From Lottia gigantea (lineage: Eukaryota > Mollusca > Gastropoda > Lottiidae), in NCBI RefSeq assembly GCF_000327385.1, contig NW_008709781.1, forward strand, positions 1,613,282 to 1,677,281: DNA of 64,000 bases, read 5' to 3'. Below, piece after piece: positions 12,591 to 24,100 of this stretch; position 1 is the stretch's first letter, and the number at the start of each line of letters is the position of its first letter. The translations under genes were made by a program, and so were the position numbers. Below the pieces are notes generated by a model. The model made no database searches. It saw only the letters and a program-made list of their open reading frames with translations, and was not told where the DNA came from.

Positions 12591-12700
12591 GATCTTATTC
12601 CTTAGAAATCTTTGACTTTCAGTATCCACACAGTGAGATAGATGATTTCAACACTTAGTAAGCCAAAGATATATTATGTCACTTGTATACAGCACTTTAT

Positions 12701-13467
12701 TTATAATCCCAATTCTTTAGCTGCTTCGGTTTTTTCTTCTTCAGTTCTCGAATCAACTATCTTAAATTTATCAAGGTCAATAGATGATTTACGTTGTATA
12801 GGTCCAGTTGGTGGATTATTTTGTAATATATAGGCATCCCTGAAAATAGATAACACAAAATTCTCAATCAGTAATAGTTTAATGAGCATTTCTACCAAGA
12901 GTACACAACACATAATGTAATGTAGCCTACTTAACCAATTCCAGTTATTTTACTGAATTGAATGTTTAAAAATAGGAAGTAACAAGTCAATGTCATAAGA
13001 CAAAAATGGGGCATGGTATTACATGCATTATCATATTCCAAGTATTGGATGTTTCATGTTTGCTGAATTACCCTGCAGATGAATAAAACATGTCAGAATT
13101 GTTAATGCTGTACCCTGTACTGTCAGCCTGTAGCAAAGTTTATAACTAAATACATGGTAGTCCTATGTCTAAACTCTGTTATGTTACATTATTCAAGTAG
13201 GCCTAAAGAAGGCAAATATTTTTAATCAGTTTTACATGACATACCATGAAATTTTCATTAATTATTATTATGTAAAAGCAGAGAAAGGGTATTCTACCTT
13301 GCAAAATTTATCAACACACACGCCAGTACTCCCCAGAAAATATAAATTGGATAATTTCTTGTACGATACATAAACCCTTCTTTGTTTGGACCTTTACGAC
13401 GACGAGACCTCTCTAGCATACGGGCTTGGTGAGAATTCACCATTCGGAGAAGAGTGGGGTAGACCAT
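12701..13467 (-). CDS. Unrecognised small single-span membrane protein
   Basis: Two exons on the minus strand: 13298-13467 with start ATG at 13467, and 12701-12839 with the stop. The donor and acceptor are good and the phases match, giving 102 residues. The N-terminus is basic (ARMLERSRRRKGPNK, about residues 15-29). A hydrophobic span (PIYIFWGVLACVLINFA) follows near residue 40-56, and the C-terminal tail is charged and ends KELGL. The pattern, a short basic N-terminus followed by one membrane span, is common among mitochondrial inner-membrane assembly factors, but I do not recognise the family and assign no function. It is head-to-head with another small membrane-protein gene at 13872, with 404 bases between the start codons, so the two may share a promoter. 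Confidence 0.75.
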
Positions 13468-13871
13468 CACGGCATCTATCAAAATCTTTGAAGATACCTT
13501 TTATAACATATATTTTTCCGAGATATATCTAACGACCTTGGCCTTACCGGAAGACTAATCATTAATCCGAAACCACCTGCGTTCTGTAGGGCCAATGAAG
13601 TAACATAGTAAAATATCTTTCAAACGACTCAAAATTGGTAATACGATAAGAAAGTGTATCAATTTCTACCAAATTACATTATGAAATAAAAAGTAAAATG
13701 GAAGCCCGTATTTCTCTTTCTACGTCAGAAAACAACCATTCTACTTGTGATCGCCAGGTAGTTGGGTTCGGATTAATAGACATTCTGTAACTTCCGGTAA
13801 AGGTTGAGGTCATATCGGAAAATATGTAAAGAAATAAGGTTAATCATTACAACAGAAAATAAAAGTGTGAA
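13468..13871. promoter_or_regulatory. Likely bidirectional promoter of the two small membrane-protein genes
   Basis: 404 bases separate the divergent start codons. No open exon is seen between them and no repeat is visible. The stretch is visibly richer in CG dinucleotides than its surroundings. Promoter function is inferred from position only; no TATA box was assigned. Confidence 0.45.
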
Positions 13872-14375
13872 ATGGCAGGTGGATGGCTGGGTCGGTACAG
13901 TAACCCAGACAAGCCTGTGAAACGTACCCCTTTGGAGAGGGTGAAATTGTATGGATTTCCAGTGTTTTTCGTGAGTTGTGCTGCGATTGCAACTGTCTGG
14001 TTTTGGCAGTAAGTAGCCGTGATTATCCTTGCCACTTTGGACTAAATCCGGTATAATAACTTCATGTGCCTATTAAGGTGGACTTATGCTTCAAGCAGTT
14101 CAGGACAATACTTGCTAAAGTTGTAACCTTTATGATGATTGTGCTCGATCATGAAATATGTTTTTCAAATATTTATAATTGTCATCTTCTAATTAAGCAT
14201 GTTATATTGTCAGTATATCCTGTTATATTCCATTTATCTTTTAAGCTTTTTTTTTTTCAGACAATTTGTATTCAATGATCCTGTAAGAGTTAAAGAAAGA
14301 GAGATTTCACCAAACATATCTCAAGAAACTTTGGACAACTTAAGGAAAATAAACAGTGAATCAAAGTATAAATAA
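13872..14375 (+). CDS. Unrecognised 83-residue single-span membrane protein
   Basis: Two exons, 13872-14008 (start MAGGWLGRYSNPDKPVKR) and 14261-14375 (stop TAA 14373-14375), with a GTAAGT donor and a pyrimidine-rich CAG acceptor. The protein is 83 residues. Residues about 27-45 (LYGFPVFFVSCAAIATVWFW) form one membrane span. The basic stretch is before it and a polar tail (NDPVRVKEREISPNIS...) after it. The layout resembles small mitochondrial inner-membrane subunits or assembly factors, but I do not recognise it. A poly(A) signal AATAAA lies at 14500-14505. It is divergent from the small gene at 12701-13467. Confidence 0.75.
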
Positions 14376-14596
14376 ACAACAAGATTTCAATCTGTGTGTA
14401 AATATGAATAACATAAAACTCTAGTGGCAAATGACAGTTTAAGTTTATTATTTTAAGAAAATGTAATGATATTACCCTCAGTTCATAGTTTTTTTTGTCA
14501 ATAAAAAATGCACACAACACAGTGTTATAATATTCCATTTGTATAATCTTGGGAAGATTCAAATCAAGTACAATCCAATTTATTTTGTGGTAGGTG

Positions 14597-14681
14597 TAAA
14601 GGGACATTCTGCATTTTTTGTAGGTCAAAAATGTTTTTTGCTCCAATTTGTACACCAATATCTAGAGAAATGTGCCCTTTA
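14597..14681. mobile_element. Very short MITE with TAAAGGG ends
   Basis: About 85 bases with imperfect inverted ends, TAAAGGGACATTCTGC on the left and GAAATGTGCCCTTTA on the right. The ends resemble those of MITE family C (42799-43138). It lies just past the 3' end of the small membrane-protein gene. Confidence 0.5.
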
Positions 14682-14857
14682 ATGTATCTGGAAGTTTTAT
14701 CTAAAAAAATCCAGCAGTTAGGCTAAATATTAGCCAAAAATATTTAAAAACATTACATAAGGTTTTCGATATCATTTTTGGAATCTGTTAAAAAAAATAA
14801 TGAACGGATTCAAGTCAAATAAACGACTAATTGTAGAGAAATGTATCTCCTACATAT

Positions 14858-15179
14858 TCTTAAGGTTGCAAAGCCCAGATATATTTGGAAAGATGAATAT
14901 TTTTGTAGTACAGTCATACCATCATTTTTTTACCACCATTTAAAACTGCATGCTCAGCAAAGGTTCAATGGTCAAGGGGGCCTGTAATGCTAACAAAACA
15001 AAAGATTCCCAACACTTTTTTACAATCATAGTTAAGGCAGTTTAATATTATATCTGAAAAAACTCATCTTCGAAGGTACGAACATTCCCCAATTAACAGG
15101 GTATATTTTTTCTGACTCTACTTCAACTGACAAATGTCAAAATATCCATCAGAGGCTGGAATAGAGGCTGATGTTTTGG
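14858..15179 (-). mobile_element. MITE family A copy, one end missing
   Basis: This stretch matches the complement of the full family A copy at 31284-31799 through blocks such as TTTGGAAAGATGAATATTTT, TTTAAAACTGC and AACAGGGTATATTTTTTCTG. It ends with the family terminus AGAGGCTGGAATAGAGGCTG. The opposite terminal repeat is missing. The following stretch, 15180-15960, shows no gene. Confidence 0.65.
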
Positions 15180-15967
15180 ACTATTATAATGGTCAAGTCA
15201 CTCCACAAATCCAAGGATTTATCCCAAAATTTTTCATGGCAAAAATTAATATTAGATCACCTGACATAGTAAACAATAGTGTGATATAAGCATCAAATGT
15301 TTTGCTTAACATCTGATTTACCTGATCTTCGATCTGTTTTAAGCTAAAAAGCTTCTAGATCACCTCGGAATAATAGTTTAGTGCGCATGACGTGGAAAAT
15401 TTAGTAAAAGTAGGTTTGATAATAATTAATTTACAACATTGTAGACGGATTGAATTTAATGGCCTTGTTCTTCCATGCTATATTCAGGTTCGATTTGAAT
15501 TGGTTTTAGTTATCAGATGAAGCAACATATTCAGGCAGTGAATTCCAGATGTTTATAGTATGAAAATACTGTTTTCATGTAAATAGTCTACAACTGCAGA
15601 CTTATTGAAATATTAATATGCTTTTAAAGGCAGCTTAAATTTTGTTCCTATTTGGCCAGACCATTAACTGTCACCTGATAAAGAGAATGCAAAAGTTTTG
15701 AATTATAAACTTGTTAAAATGGTCTGGGTCTGAAAAAAATATGGTTAAAGTTAAAGAACCAGGCTTTAATACAATATTGAAATATTTAATACTTCACAGT
15801 GATGTCAGTTGTATCTTGTTACTAACAATTGTTACATAATTTAATAAGAATCTAGCGATCATCAACAAAAAGAATCCTGTCCCCACATGATTGACGTACA
15901 GATTATTTTACCTGTAAACAAACAAATTTGTTGTTGCTACCTTGAAAGTTTGACCTTTGACATTATG

Positions 15968-16107
15968 ATTGGTATTTGATTTGATTGGCTGATTTTTTAA
16001 GAACAGCCAATCGCATTACAGTATCATAAGTAAACGCATGTTAAGAAAATGGCGACTTGCAATAACTGAGTCACTGAACATCATAGTAAAGAAACAGTTC
16101 TAATCAG
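15968..16107 (+). promoter_or_regulatory. TXNDC9 promoter region with three CCAAT boxes and non-coding first exon
   Basis: Three CCAAT boxes sit within 45 bases: ATTGG at 15968-15972 and 15984-15988, and CCAAT at 16007-16011. Downstream, the stretch ends in a donor-like CTAATCAG/GTAACT near 16107, which fits a short 5' UTR exon spliced to the coding exon whose acceptor (TTTTTTTTTAG) precedes 16541. The exon is inferred from signals, not proven. Confidence 0.5.
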
Positions 16108-16551
16108 GTAACTTTCTGTCTCTTGTTACCATTGAACTGAAAGTAATTGATCCGTCAGAATACTTTTTACGAAGAAAAATGTAGGTTTGGCATTTTGATT
16201 CGTAGTAATTCAACATCGTTCATTTTCTCAGTTTGTCAATTATAGGTGCGTCTAAATAGTGTAGTGTACTCTGTTCGACTGCAATCAAAAGCAAATTGTG
16301 TACATCACAATTTTAAGCTGTTATTCAATTTCGGCTATCTGAACTACAATAATTGTTTGATTTTTTACAGTCTTTTCAGAGTTAGAATTTAGAATATTGT
16401 GTTTGCAATATAATGCAGCATTCTTTTGACCAATCATACCTTAGTCTCAGAAATGGAATTTTTTTGTCGCTTTTGACAAGCCTTTTGAGATTTGTATATT
16501 CTCATAATGAACAAGCCACTAATCTTAAATTTTTTTTTAGATAAAAGCAAA

Positions 16552-17223
16552 ATGGAGCAAGCTTTAGAGCAACATCTACTCCAGGCCACCCAGGCCATGG
16601 AGCAACAGGTGGACGCTGAAATTGAAAAAATGTCTAAAATGGATGAAGATGATTTTGATGCTTTGCGTCAGAAGAGAATGGATATGATGAAAAAATCAGC
16701 ACAACAAAAACAAGAATGGTTAGCCCAGGGTCATGGTGAATATACAGAAATTGCCAATGAAAAAGAGTTCTTTGATGAGTGTAAAAAGAGTAAAAAAGTG
16801 GTGTGCCATTTTTTCAGAGACAGTACATTTCGCTGTAAAATAGTAGATAAACATTTATATCTGTTAGCTCCGAAACATTTGGAAACACGATTTTTGAAAA
16901 TTAATGTAGAAAAGGCGCCGTTTTTAGTAGAGCGTTTAAGAATTAAAGTTTTACCTACTATTTGTGTGGCTAAGAATGGTAAAACTACTGATTATATAGT
17001 TGGTTTTAATGATCTTGGCAATAAGGATGATTTTTCAACAGAAATGTTAGAATGGCGTTTAGGTACAGCTGATGCTATTAATTACAGTGGTGACTTGTTA
17101 CATCCACCATTAGATGACGAGGCTGCAGCCAGTAGAAATAAAAGTGTGCTAGGTTATGGTCGACCTATCCAGAAAAAAACAATAAGAGATGATGGAAACA
17201 GTAGTAGTGATGATGATTATTAA
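16552..17223 (+). CDS. TXNDC9: TXNDC9, thioredoxin domain-containing protein 9
   Basis: One coding exon of 223 residues, close to the 226 of the human protein. I chose the ATG at 16552 because a splice acceptor (TTTTTTTTTAG, ending at 16540) lies just upstream, so the in-frame ATG further 5' would be intronic. Residues 1-60 form a charged helix (MEQALEQHLLQATQAMEQQ...). From about residue 60 comes a thioredoxin-like fold with VCHFFRDSTFRCKIVDKHL, where the family lacks the CXXC redox pair, and INVEKAPFLVERLRIKVLPT. An acidic tail (SSSDDDY) closes it. TXNDC9 and its PhLP-family relatives bind the CCT chaperonin and regulate actin and tubulin folding; that role is from the family. Its 3' end converges on AASDH, about 0.9 kb between stops. 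Confidence 0.95.
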   Translation: MEQALEQHLLQATQAMEQQVDAEIEKMSKMDEDDFDALRQKRMDMMKKSAQQKQEWLAQGHGEYTEIANEKEFFDECKKSKKVVCHFFRDSTFRCKIVDKHLYLLAPKHLETRFLKINVEKAPFLVERLRIKVLPTICVAKNGKTTDYIVGFNDLGNKDDFSTEMLEWRLGTADAINYSGDLLHPPLDDEAAASRNKSVLGYGRPIQKKTIRDDGNSSSDDDY

Positions 17224-18130
17224 ATTATGGTTACATAAGTTTGTCACATATTTTCAAAACTATTGTTAAAAACATTTGAGTTAAATTTCGTCAAATCTTG
17301 AATCAGAAAAATTATTCTTGTTAGTTCACAGCATAAATTTTTTAAGTTAAATTTCTTTTGATCTGTTATCATGTTCTGTATTTTGTAACTTTCATATTCT
17401 GAGTAATCTTGATTCATACCCCACATAAAAATTGTTAAATGAAATTTCAAGCCATATTGGCTGCTTTCATGTCATTCTTTTCACAGAAACTGCATTTTGT
17501 TCCTTGTAACAACTTAAGCAGTGGTGTTGAATATAATATAAATATAATGTACACATATTCATATTCTCACTATGTATCATCGCAATGGTGGAATTATTAT
17601 TTATTAAAATTTATAATATCTGACTTGTTTTTCTCTTTTTTTTTGAAAGATATCTGTTGTGCAGATTTAGACTGTTCCACCCTTTTCTTTAGACTTGATA
17701 AGTATTGATATTGTCAACATCACAGGGACCAGTGTCATACAACATTAAGTTTATTGTAGGTAGACAAACGCATCAGATAAGGAACAAAGTAGTATATAAT
17801 AAATATCTGTAAGACCAATTGAAGAATAAGGCACTTTAATCATTAACAAATAAAAATGTAATAAATAATATTGCACAAATAGCAGAGGCACATGGTGAGC
17901 TTTAACATAACATGGATGATTAACATATGAAATCTGAGTGCCAATGTGGCTTTATCAGTGAATGGTGGGCTATCCAGTTTCTTCAAATAAGCAAATACAG
18001 TTAGAGAGGGTACCTTATCTTTGATTGGATTGTAGGTACAGCTATCTATACAAAAATTCTCTCGTTGCAAAGCATAGTAGCGCAAAAATGTGCTTTAAAA
18101 CACACACTTGGGTCACAACAAATCTCAAAG

Positions 18131-21100
18131 TTATTTTAACTCATGCTCAATTTGAAAGCAATAAAGATGATTATCTCGACAACCTATTAATAGCTTATTT
18201 TGATAAATGACAGGAGAACTGAATAATTCTCCTGGTAACTGAATACTGTACAGTACTTCACCAGTAGAGACAGATATGATATTGAGATCACCATTTGTTG
18301 AGGCACTTAAAATATAATCTTGATATGGTTCACATGGACATGATTTGAAGTCTTTAAAGTAAATAACTTCTTGAGAATTTTGATCTCTAATGGTTTGAGA
18401 TCGATGACTTTCATTATCACATTCCATTATTCAGCAGTTCATTAGGTAAAGATTTGTTGCTGCCTTGATGCTTTGTATTGGAAGACTTATTGCCATCATA
18501 TTGATCACAATTTCTACATTTGGCTATAGATTCAGTTGAAAGTTCTTTGCACTTTTGGCTGGAATGTTCAAGTCTAGTTGATGTTGAATACACAAAAGGT
18601 GTAGAATAAATATGACTGGACGATTTGAATTTCCAGTTGAGCTGCCCACTTTGGTTAAGGCAATAAAGATGATTGTCATGGGAACCAATAATGACACATT
18701 TATTTTGTCTGCACTCTGATATAACAGGTGAACAGAATATCGGTGCGTTGGTTTGGAATGTCCACATCTGAAAAGATATGCATAGATGAAACTTTTGATC
18801 ACATATTAAAAATGACAGAAAGGCCATTCTAATATAAATTAGATAACAAATTTGTTTCTTATTTTTCGCCTCAATTGTCAAAATTTTTATACCCCATTTA
18901 CAACCAAAGTGTTCCTTGATAACAGAAATGAAATGTTGGATAGAGAAACTCAAAGAGGCTTTTATATTGATCTACTATAAGTTCACATATTTTTTTTATT
19001 GTATTATATAACAAGACTTACCACATTTCCTGTTAAAGAAACAGAATAGATGTACCCATTAACAGAGGCCACAATAATACTGTTATATAAATAACATGGT
19101 GAACTGAATATTGGCTTGTTGACGTCTAACCTCCATTTTATACTACCATCATCCTATACAGAGAATAATATCTAATCATATTGATAAGTATTTAAGCATA
19201 ATTTTACAGTTACTGGCTTGATATCCTATTCATTCTGAATTGTTTCATTCCTTGACACATTGGCCTACATACCCCTGCAATACAACCCTTGTGCAGTTGT
19301 GGTATTTTTTGTTTAATTAAGGATATATCTGAGTTGGATTGTCCACTGGTAAGCAATGAAGGACAGTAAGTTTTTCAAGACAGAGGAACCTCTTAATGCC
19401 TAAGTGAATGCATTAAGAATTCAGCCTAAGGTTAGCTCTATTCATTTTAAGGATATGATATTGATATAGAAATGCTCTATGAAAAATGTAACTATGTCTA
19501 ACAGAATAATTGATAACTCACCGTGTTAATAGCTAATAACTGACCACCTAATGTACCAATATAAACTGTATTATTATATATCAGAGGTGTAGAGAATAGA
19601 CTTCCATTGTTTACAGCACACTTCCATTTACATTCCTCTTTCTTAAAAAAAACAAATAGTAATTAGATACTATTATCACTATCAGGCTGCATTTTATACA
19701 TGAAATGTATTTGAAAAAAAAAAAAAATATCAAATTGTGCAATGATTGCCAGAGTCTTTAACATCTACAATCAGGGCAGCTGTTTATTAGCATTTTTCAA
19801 TCAACTTTTTCAAAGAAAAGGATGAAGATAGGTCTTAAATAAATTTAAAGTTGTGAAAGATACATACATCTATATCAACAGCATACAGACATTGATCATG
19901 TGACCCAAATACAATGAATGATGTTAGAGGATCTAAAACTGGTGATGATTTGATATGACTTCCTGTTTGAAACCTCCATTTTATATCACCATTATTAACA
20001 TTAATAATATATAACATACCATCGTAACAACCTGTAAGGAAATTATTGTTTGGTGAATATAAACTCATATTTCCCTTTAAACTAATTTTTAAAAAGGGAT
20101 GGCCACATGACAATGTCATCATATAGGTGTAATGTACCAACATTGCCACTCTCTCCTATCTCCTATTCGAGGCTTTATTTGTAAATATTGACATCAACAT
20201 GTAGGTACTGGTACAAACAAGCAACTTTGAGGAGTGTTTTTGTGATTAACACTATCAATGTAATAAAAATTCATACATAAAATGAACTACTTGAAAACCT
20301 TAATTTGTTCTTAATATCAAAAAAAGATATTATTTCAAAAATGCATGTCTCTTTTTAAAATTGATAAACCTTACCAACAATAACAAATGTACCACAGTTA
20401 GATAGACAGGGTGACGATTCTATTCTATCACCAAGATATATTTCCCATATTATATCACCATTGTTAACATCTAGAGCTGTAAACTTATGGGAATGTGAAC
20501 CAATAAAAACTACACTACTACCATCACTAAATAGAAACAGAATAGAAATTAACAGGCAATAGTGATTGAATGAATCAACATGCATTTCTGGATTTGTATC
20601 TTTACTTTACTTTCTTAATAATAATATAAATGATGTTCTAAAATCTGGAATTAAAGGCTTGCCAATGTCACCCATGCAAATAACTTAGATAAAAAACACA
20701 CCAAGCCTACCTTCTTGCAGAAACACAAGGAGAAGAATCCACACATTTGCCTGTATCATATTTCCACAATGATTGTAATTCTATTTTAGGTTTCATATCA
20801 CCATTATTCTTGATAATCTGAGATTCTCGAAGACCCGAGTTTTCTTTGTAGAACTCACTTGAGTCTGTATCACAATCTGAACATTTGTATAAATTGGAAA
20901 CATGTTTATTGTGTTGATTGCAACAAGACTTCATCTTTCCATGCTGTAAAGAACTTGTAGCACACTGATATGTTCTGTTTCCTCGACAGATGAAGTATTC
21001 AAAATTAGATCGATGATTACCAGAATCGTCTTTACCATTCCTGAATCCCAAACCATCTTTTTCTAGTTTCTGCTTCTTAGGATTACTGTTTTCAATAACA

Positions 21101-24100
21101 GAACCATTATGTTTCTGTGTAGATATCTCATCTAATCCAATGTAAATATTGATAATGTCGTACAAGCAGTGTATATTTTGAGAGAAATTTTTGTTCAATA
21201 AGCAGTCCAATATAACTGGATGTCTACTGTGTAATGCAGACTGTATATAGTCAGTAAGATAAACAGCTTGTAATGAGTTACCACCTAACATTATAAAATA
21301 ACTAGAATCTTCTATAGTTATATCTTCTTTACATTGATCAACCAAACTTATATGTTTCTATAAAAAAAATGAAAGGCAATGAAAAAGAGACATGAGAACA
21401 TTGATAGTCAAAGTACATGATTTTTTCTTAAAGTTTATAGGGAAACTCAACTCTTACCTGCCACAAATTCTTTAGCCATTTTGTCAACTCACATAATGTT
21501 GTTGGTATTTTGATGTTCCTACTCTCTTCATGCATTATTTTTAGTAATTTCTTTCTATTGATTTTACCTGGTAAATAGGGAAAAAGATAATAGACAGTTA
21601 AAAGCAGTCAAAGGGATTGTAAAGTGTTTTTTATAAAACTTGTATGTGTATTGGGGGCACTGATAGCATCAATTTGCACTATTCCAATTTTCAATCAGAC
21701 TTCTGTGGTTCCAGCAATTCCACTAAAACTAAGTGTTTGATGACATCAATAATTGCGAAATATGCTTGTATCACCTAAGACCCTCATGATTAGGTGTATC
21801 AAACACTTAGTTTATAATCTCTTTAAAACAGAGATGATTCTTGAAGTATACAAATTAGGATACAGCATCATGTTCTAAAAAAAAACAATATTTCATCAAA
21901 AAGGGTCAATAGTGTTACATTGTAAACAAGTATATACAAAAAGTAATTTGCCTTGAGATAAATTGAACAAAGAAACAAATGTGAATGAATGAAGGAAATT
22001 ACCGTGAGATGTAAGTGGTAAAGACTGAATATCTCTAACACAATCAGGATGGTAATAAAGTGGTAATTTATTCTGTATATAAGACAGAACTATAGTCTCC
22101 AGCTCGTTTACCATCTCTGACACAATAAATACCCATAGTTTATTCTCATCATAAATAACATAACACTGTTTAATATCATCAACTTCCATTACACACTACA
22201 ACAAATATAGTAGTTATTCAATTCTTCTTAATTGATCACCAAAAGAAACCTTAAGTTCTGAAGCTGATGTCCTGTTCAAAGTTGTCTCTATTTAAGTTGA
22301 TTTACACAAGCCTCATTCATTTGAGAGGCTCTGAAAGAACTGTGTCTTAGTAAGTCTGTTCGTTTCATGCTCCTTTCTATGGCATTATAAAAGCAAGCCT
22401 ATTATTTTTCAAATTAAGTAGAAAGGTTCAGAACTAACATTCGGATGACACTATAATTTCAAATAAGGGTTTGTTATCGGTAACAACCTATATGAGCGCA
22501 AATAATTTGCCTACTTCATAAAGTACTTACTGACTGTATTGTAGAAAGGTCTAGTCTTTTACCCTGTCTTTTTATCTGAGTATCAGTTCTATAGAGATAT
22601 ATAATATGACTGTTGTTTAATATCCTAACAATATCTCCTGTACATCTCCATATTATATCTTTATTACTTATATCTCCTTTATTATTTATATCTCTTCTTT
22701 CATTATTTATATCACATACTCTTTCTTTACTACCTGTTTTATATACAAAAATATAATATTATCATGATCAGAACAATGACAAAAATTAACATAATTATGA
22801 TTATGTGGACTTTATGAAAAGGATGCTGCAAGTAAATAGTTAAAAGATAGGCCCATCCAGATCTGGCATCAAATTCAGGGCAGTGGAATTTGTTACATTC
22901 AGTTTATTAGTAGATTTATATGCGTAAGAGTATATCCAAGAGTGTCAAAAATATCCTGACAAGGAATTCAAATAAGAAATTATAAATTAAGTATTATATT
23001 AAGTAAATACTATTAGACATACCAATCCATAATAATCCTTCTCCCTGTCTTATCTTTTCTCCATCTTTATTAGTGACTTTCACCTCTATTCCATTTAATG
23101 GTTCACCAATAGGTACATTTTTCAGTTTTAATCTGAATAAAAAGCCGAAAGCCATTAGTATGTGAAAACCACTTTATGGCCAAAAGGCATATGTAAATGT
23201 CAGTTAGCTGTGCTCAAAACATTTACATCAGGGTTTCTTAAGTGATCTAGCTAAAGACCCACTTTTCAAATCTGAAAATGCTTTAGACGTATGGAACTGG
23301 TAGATGGTTTCACTTACTTATAATCTTCAGCAGTTACATGGTAACAATTAGACCAACAGGAAACTTCAGTTATACCATAGAGATTATAAAACTCTACAGG
23401 ACAACCTGGATCTTTCCATTGGTTAACAACTGATATTGGTGGAAACTCTTCACCTCCTAGAGCTAATATACGTAAACTGGTATTGTTTCCTAGTAGAGTT
23501 CTTTTTAGTTCACTAGATTTAAACTGATATAACAGTGATGGGGTTGCCTAGAAAATAACAGTTAGGTAAGTAAAGCTGTAAAACATTTAAAACATCGTTA
23601 ACTTGCACAACCAGAAGCACATGAGTACTTCTTTTTTTTTTATTTTATCCAAAAGATTTTTTCCATGCAAGACCCCTCCAGCCAGCATCACTGACAAGGT
23701 GAGCATTGATGAAATATCCAAAGGTATTATCCCAACCAAAGATGACTGATGCCATTCGTTACATGTGTCCCTTTGTGATTGGCCGTTGCAAAAGACGTGG
23801 CGATTTTAATCGACATTAAACGATTTACCTGTAGAATAGTGATAGAGTTTCTATGGTATAATATATCTAATAACCTATCAGGTATCTGTTTGATATAGTC
23901 AGGTACTATTAATATACTAGCTCCACTAATTATACTAATAAACAACTCTATTATAGACGGATCAAATGTTAATGGGGAGGCCAGAAACAAACAATCTTCT
24001 GGTGACACTGAAAATATCTCTCTGAAAAAGATACATAAAGCACTGTCACTTTCCCACAATGTCATATCATGTTGTTTCTATTCCATTCTATAAATTCTCA

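Noticed and set aside
16492-16551. An N-terminal extension of TXNDC9 from an upstream in-frame ATG
   Set aside because: A strong splice acceptor (ending 16540) lies between it and the ATG at 16552, and the protein length with 16552 matches the family.
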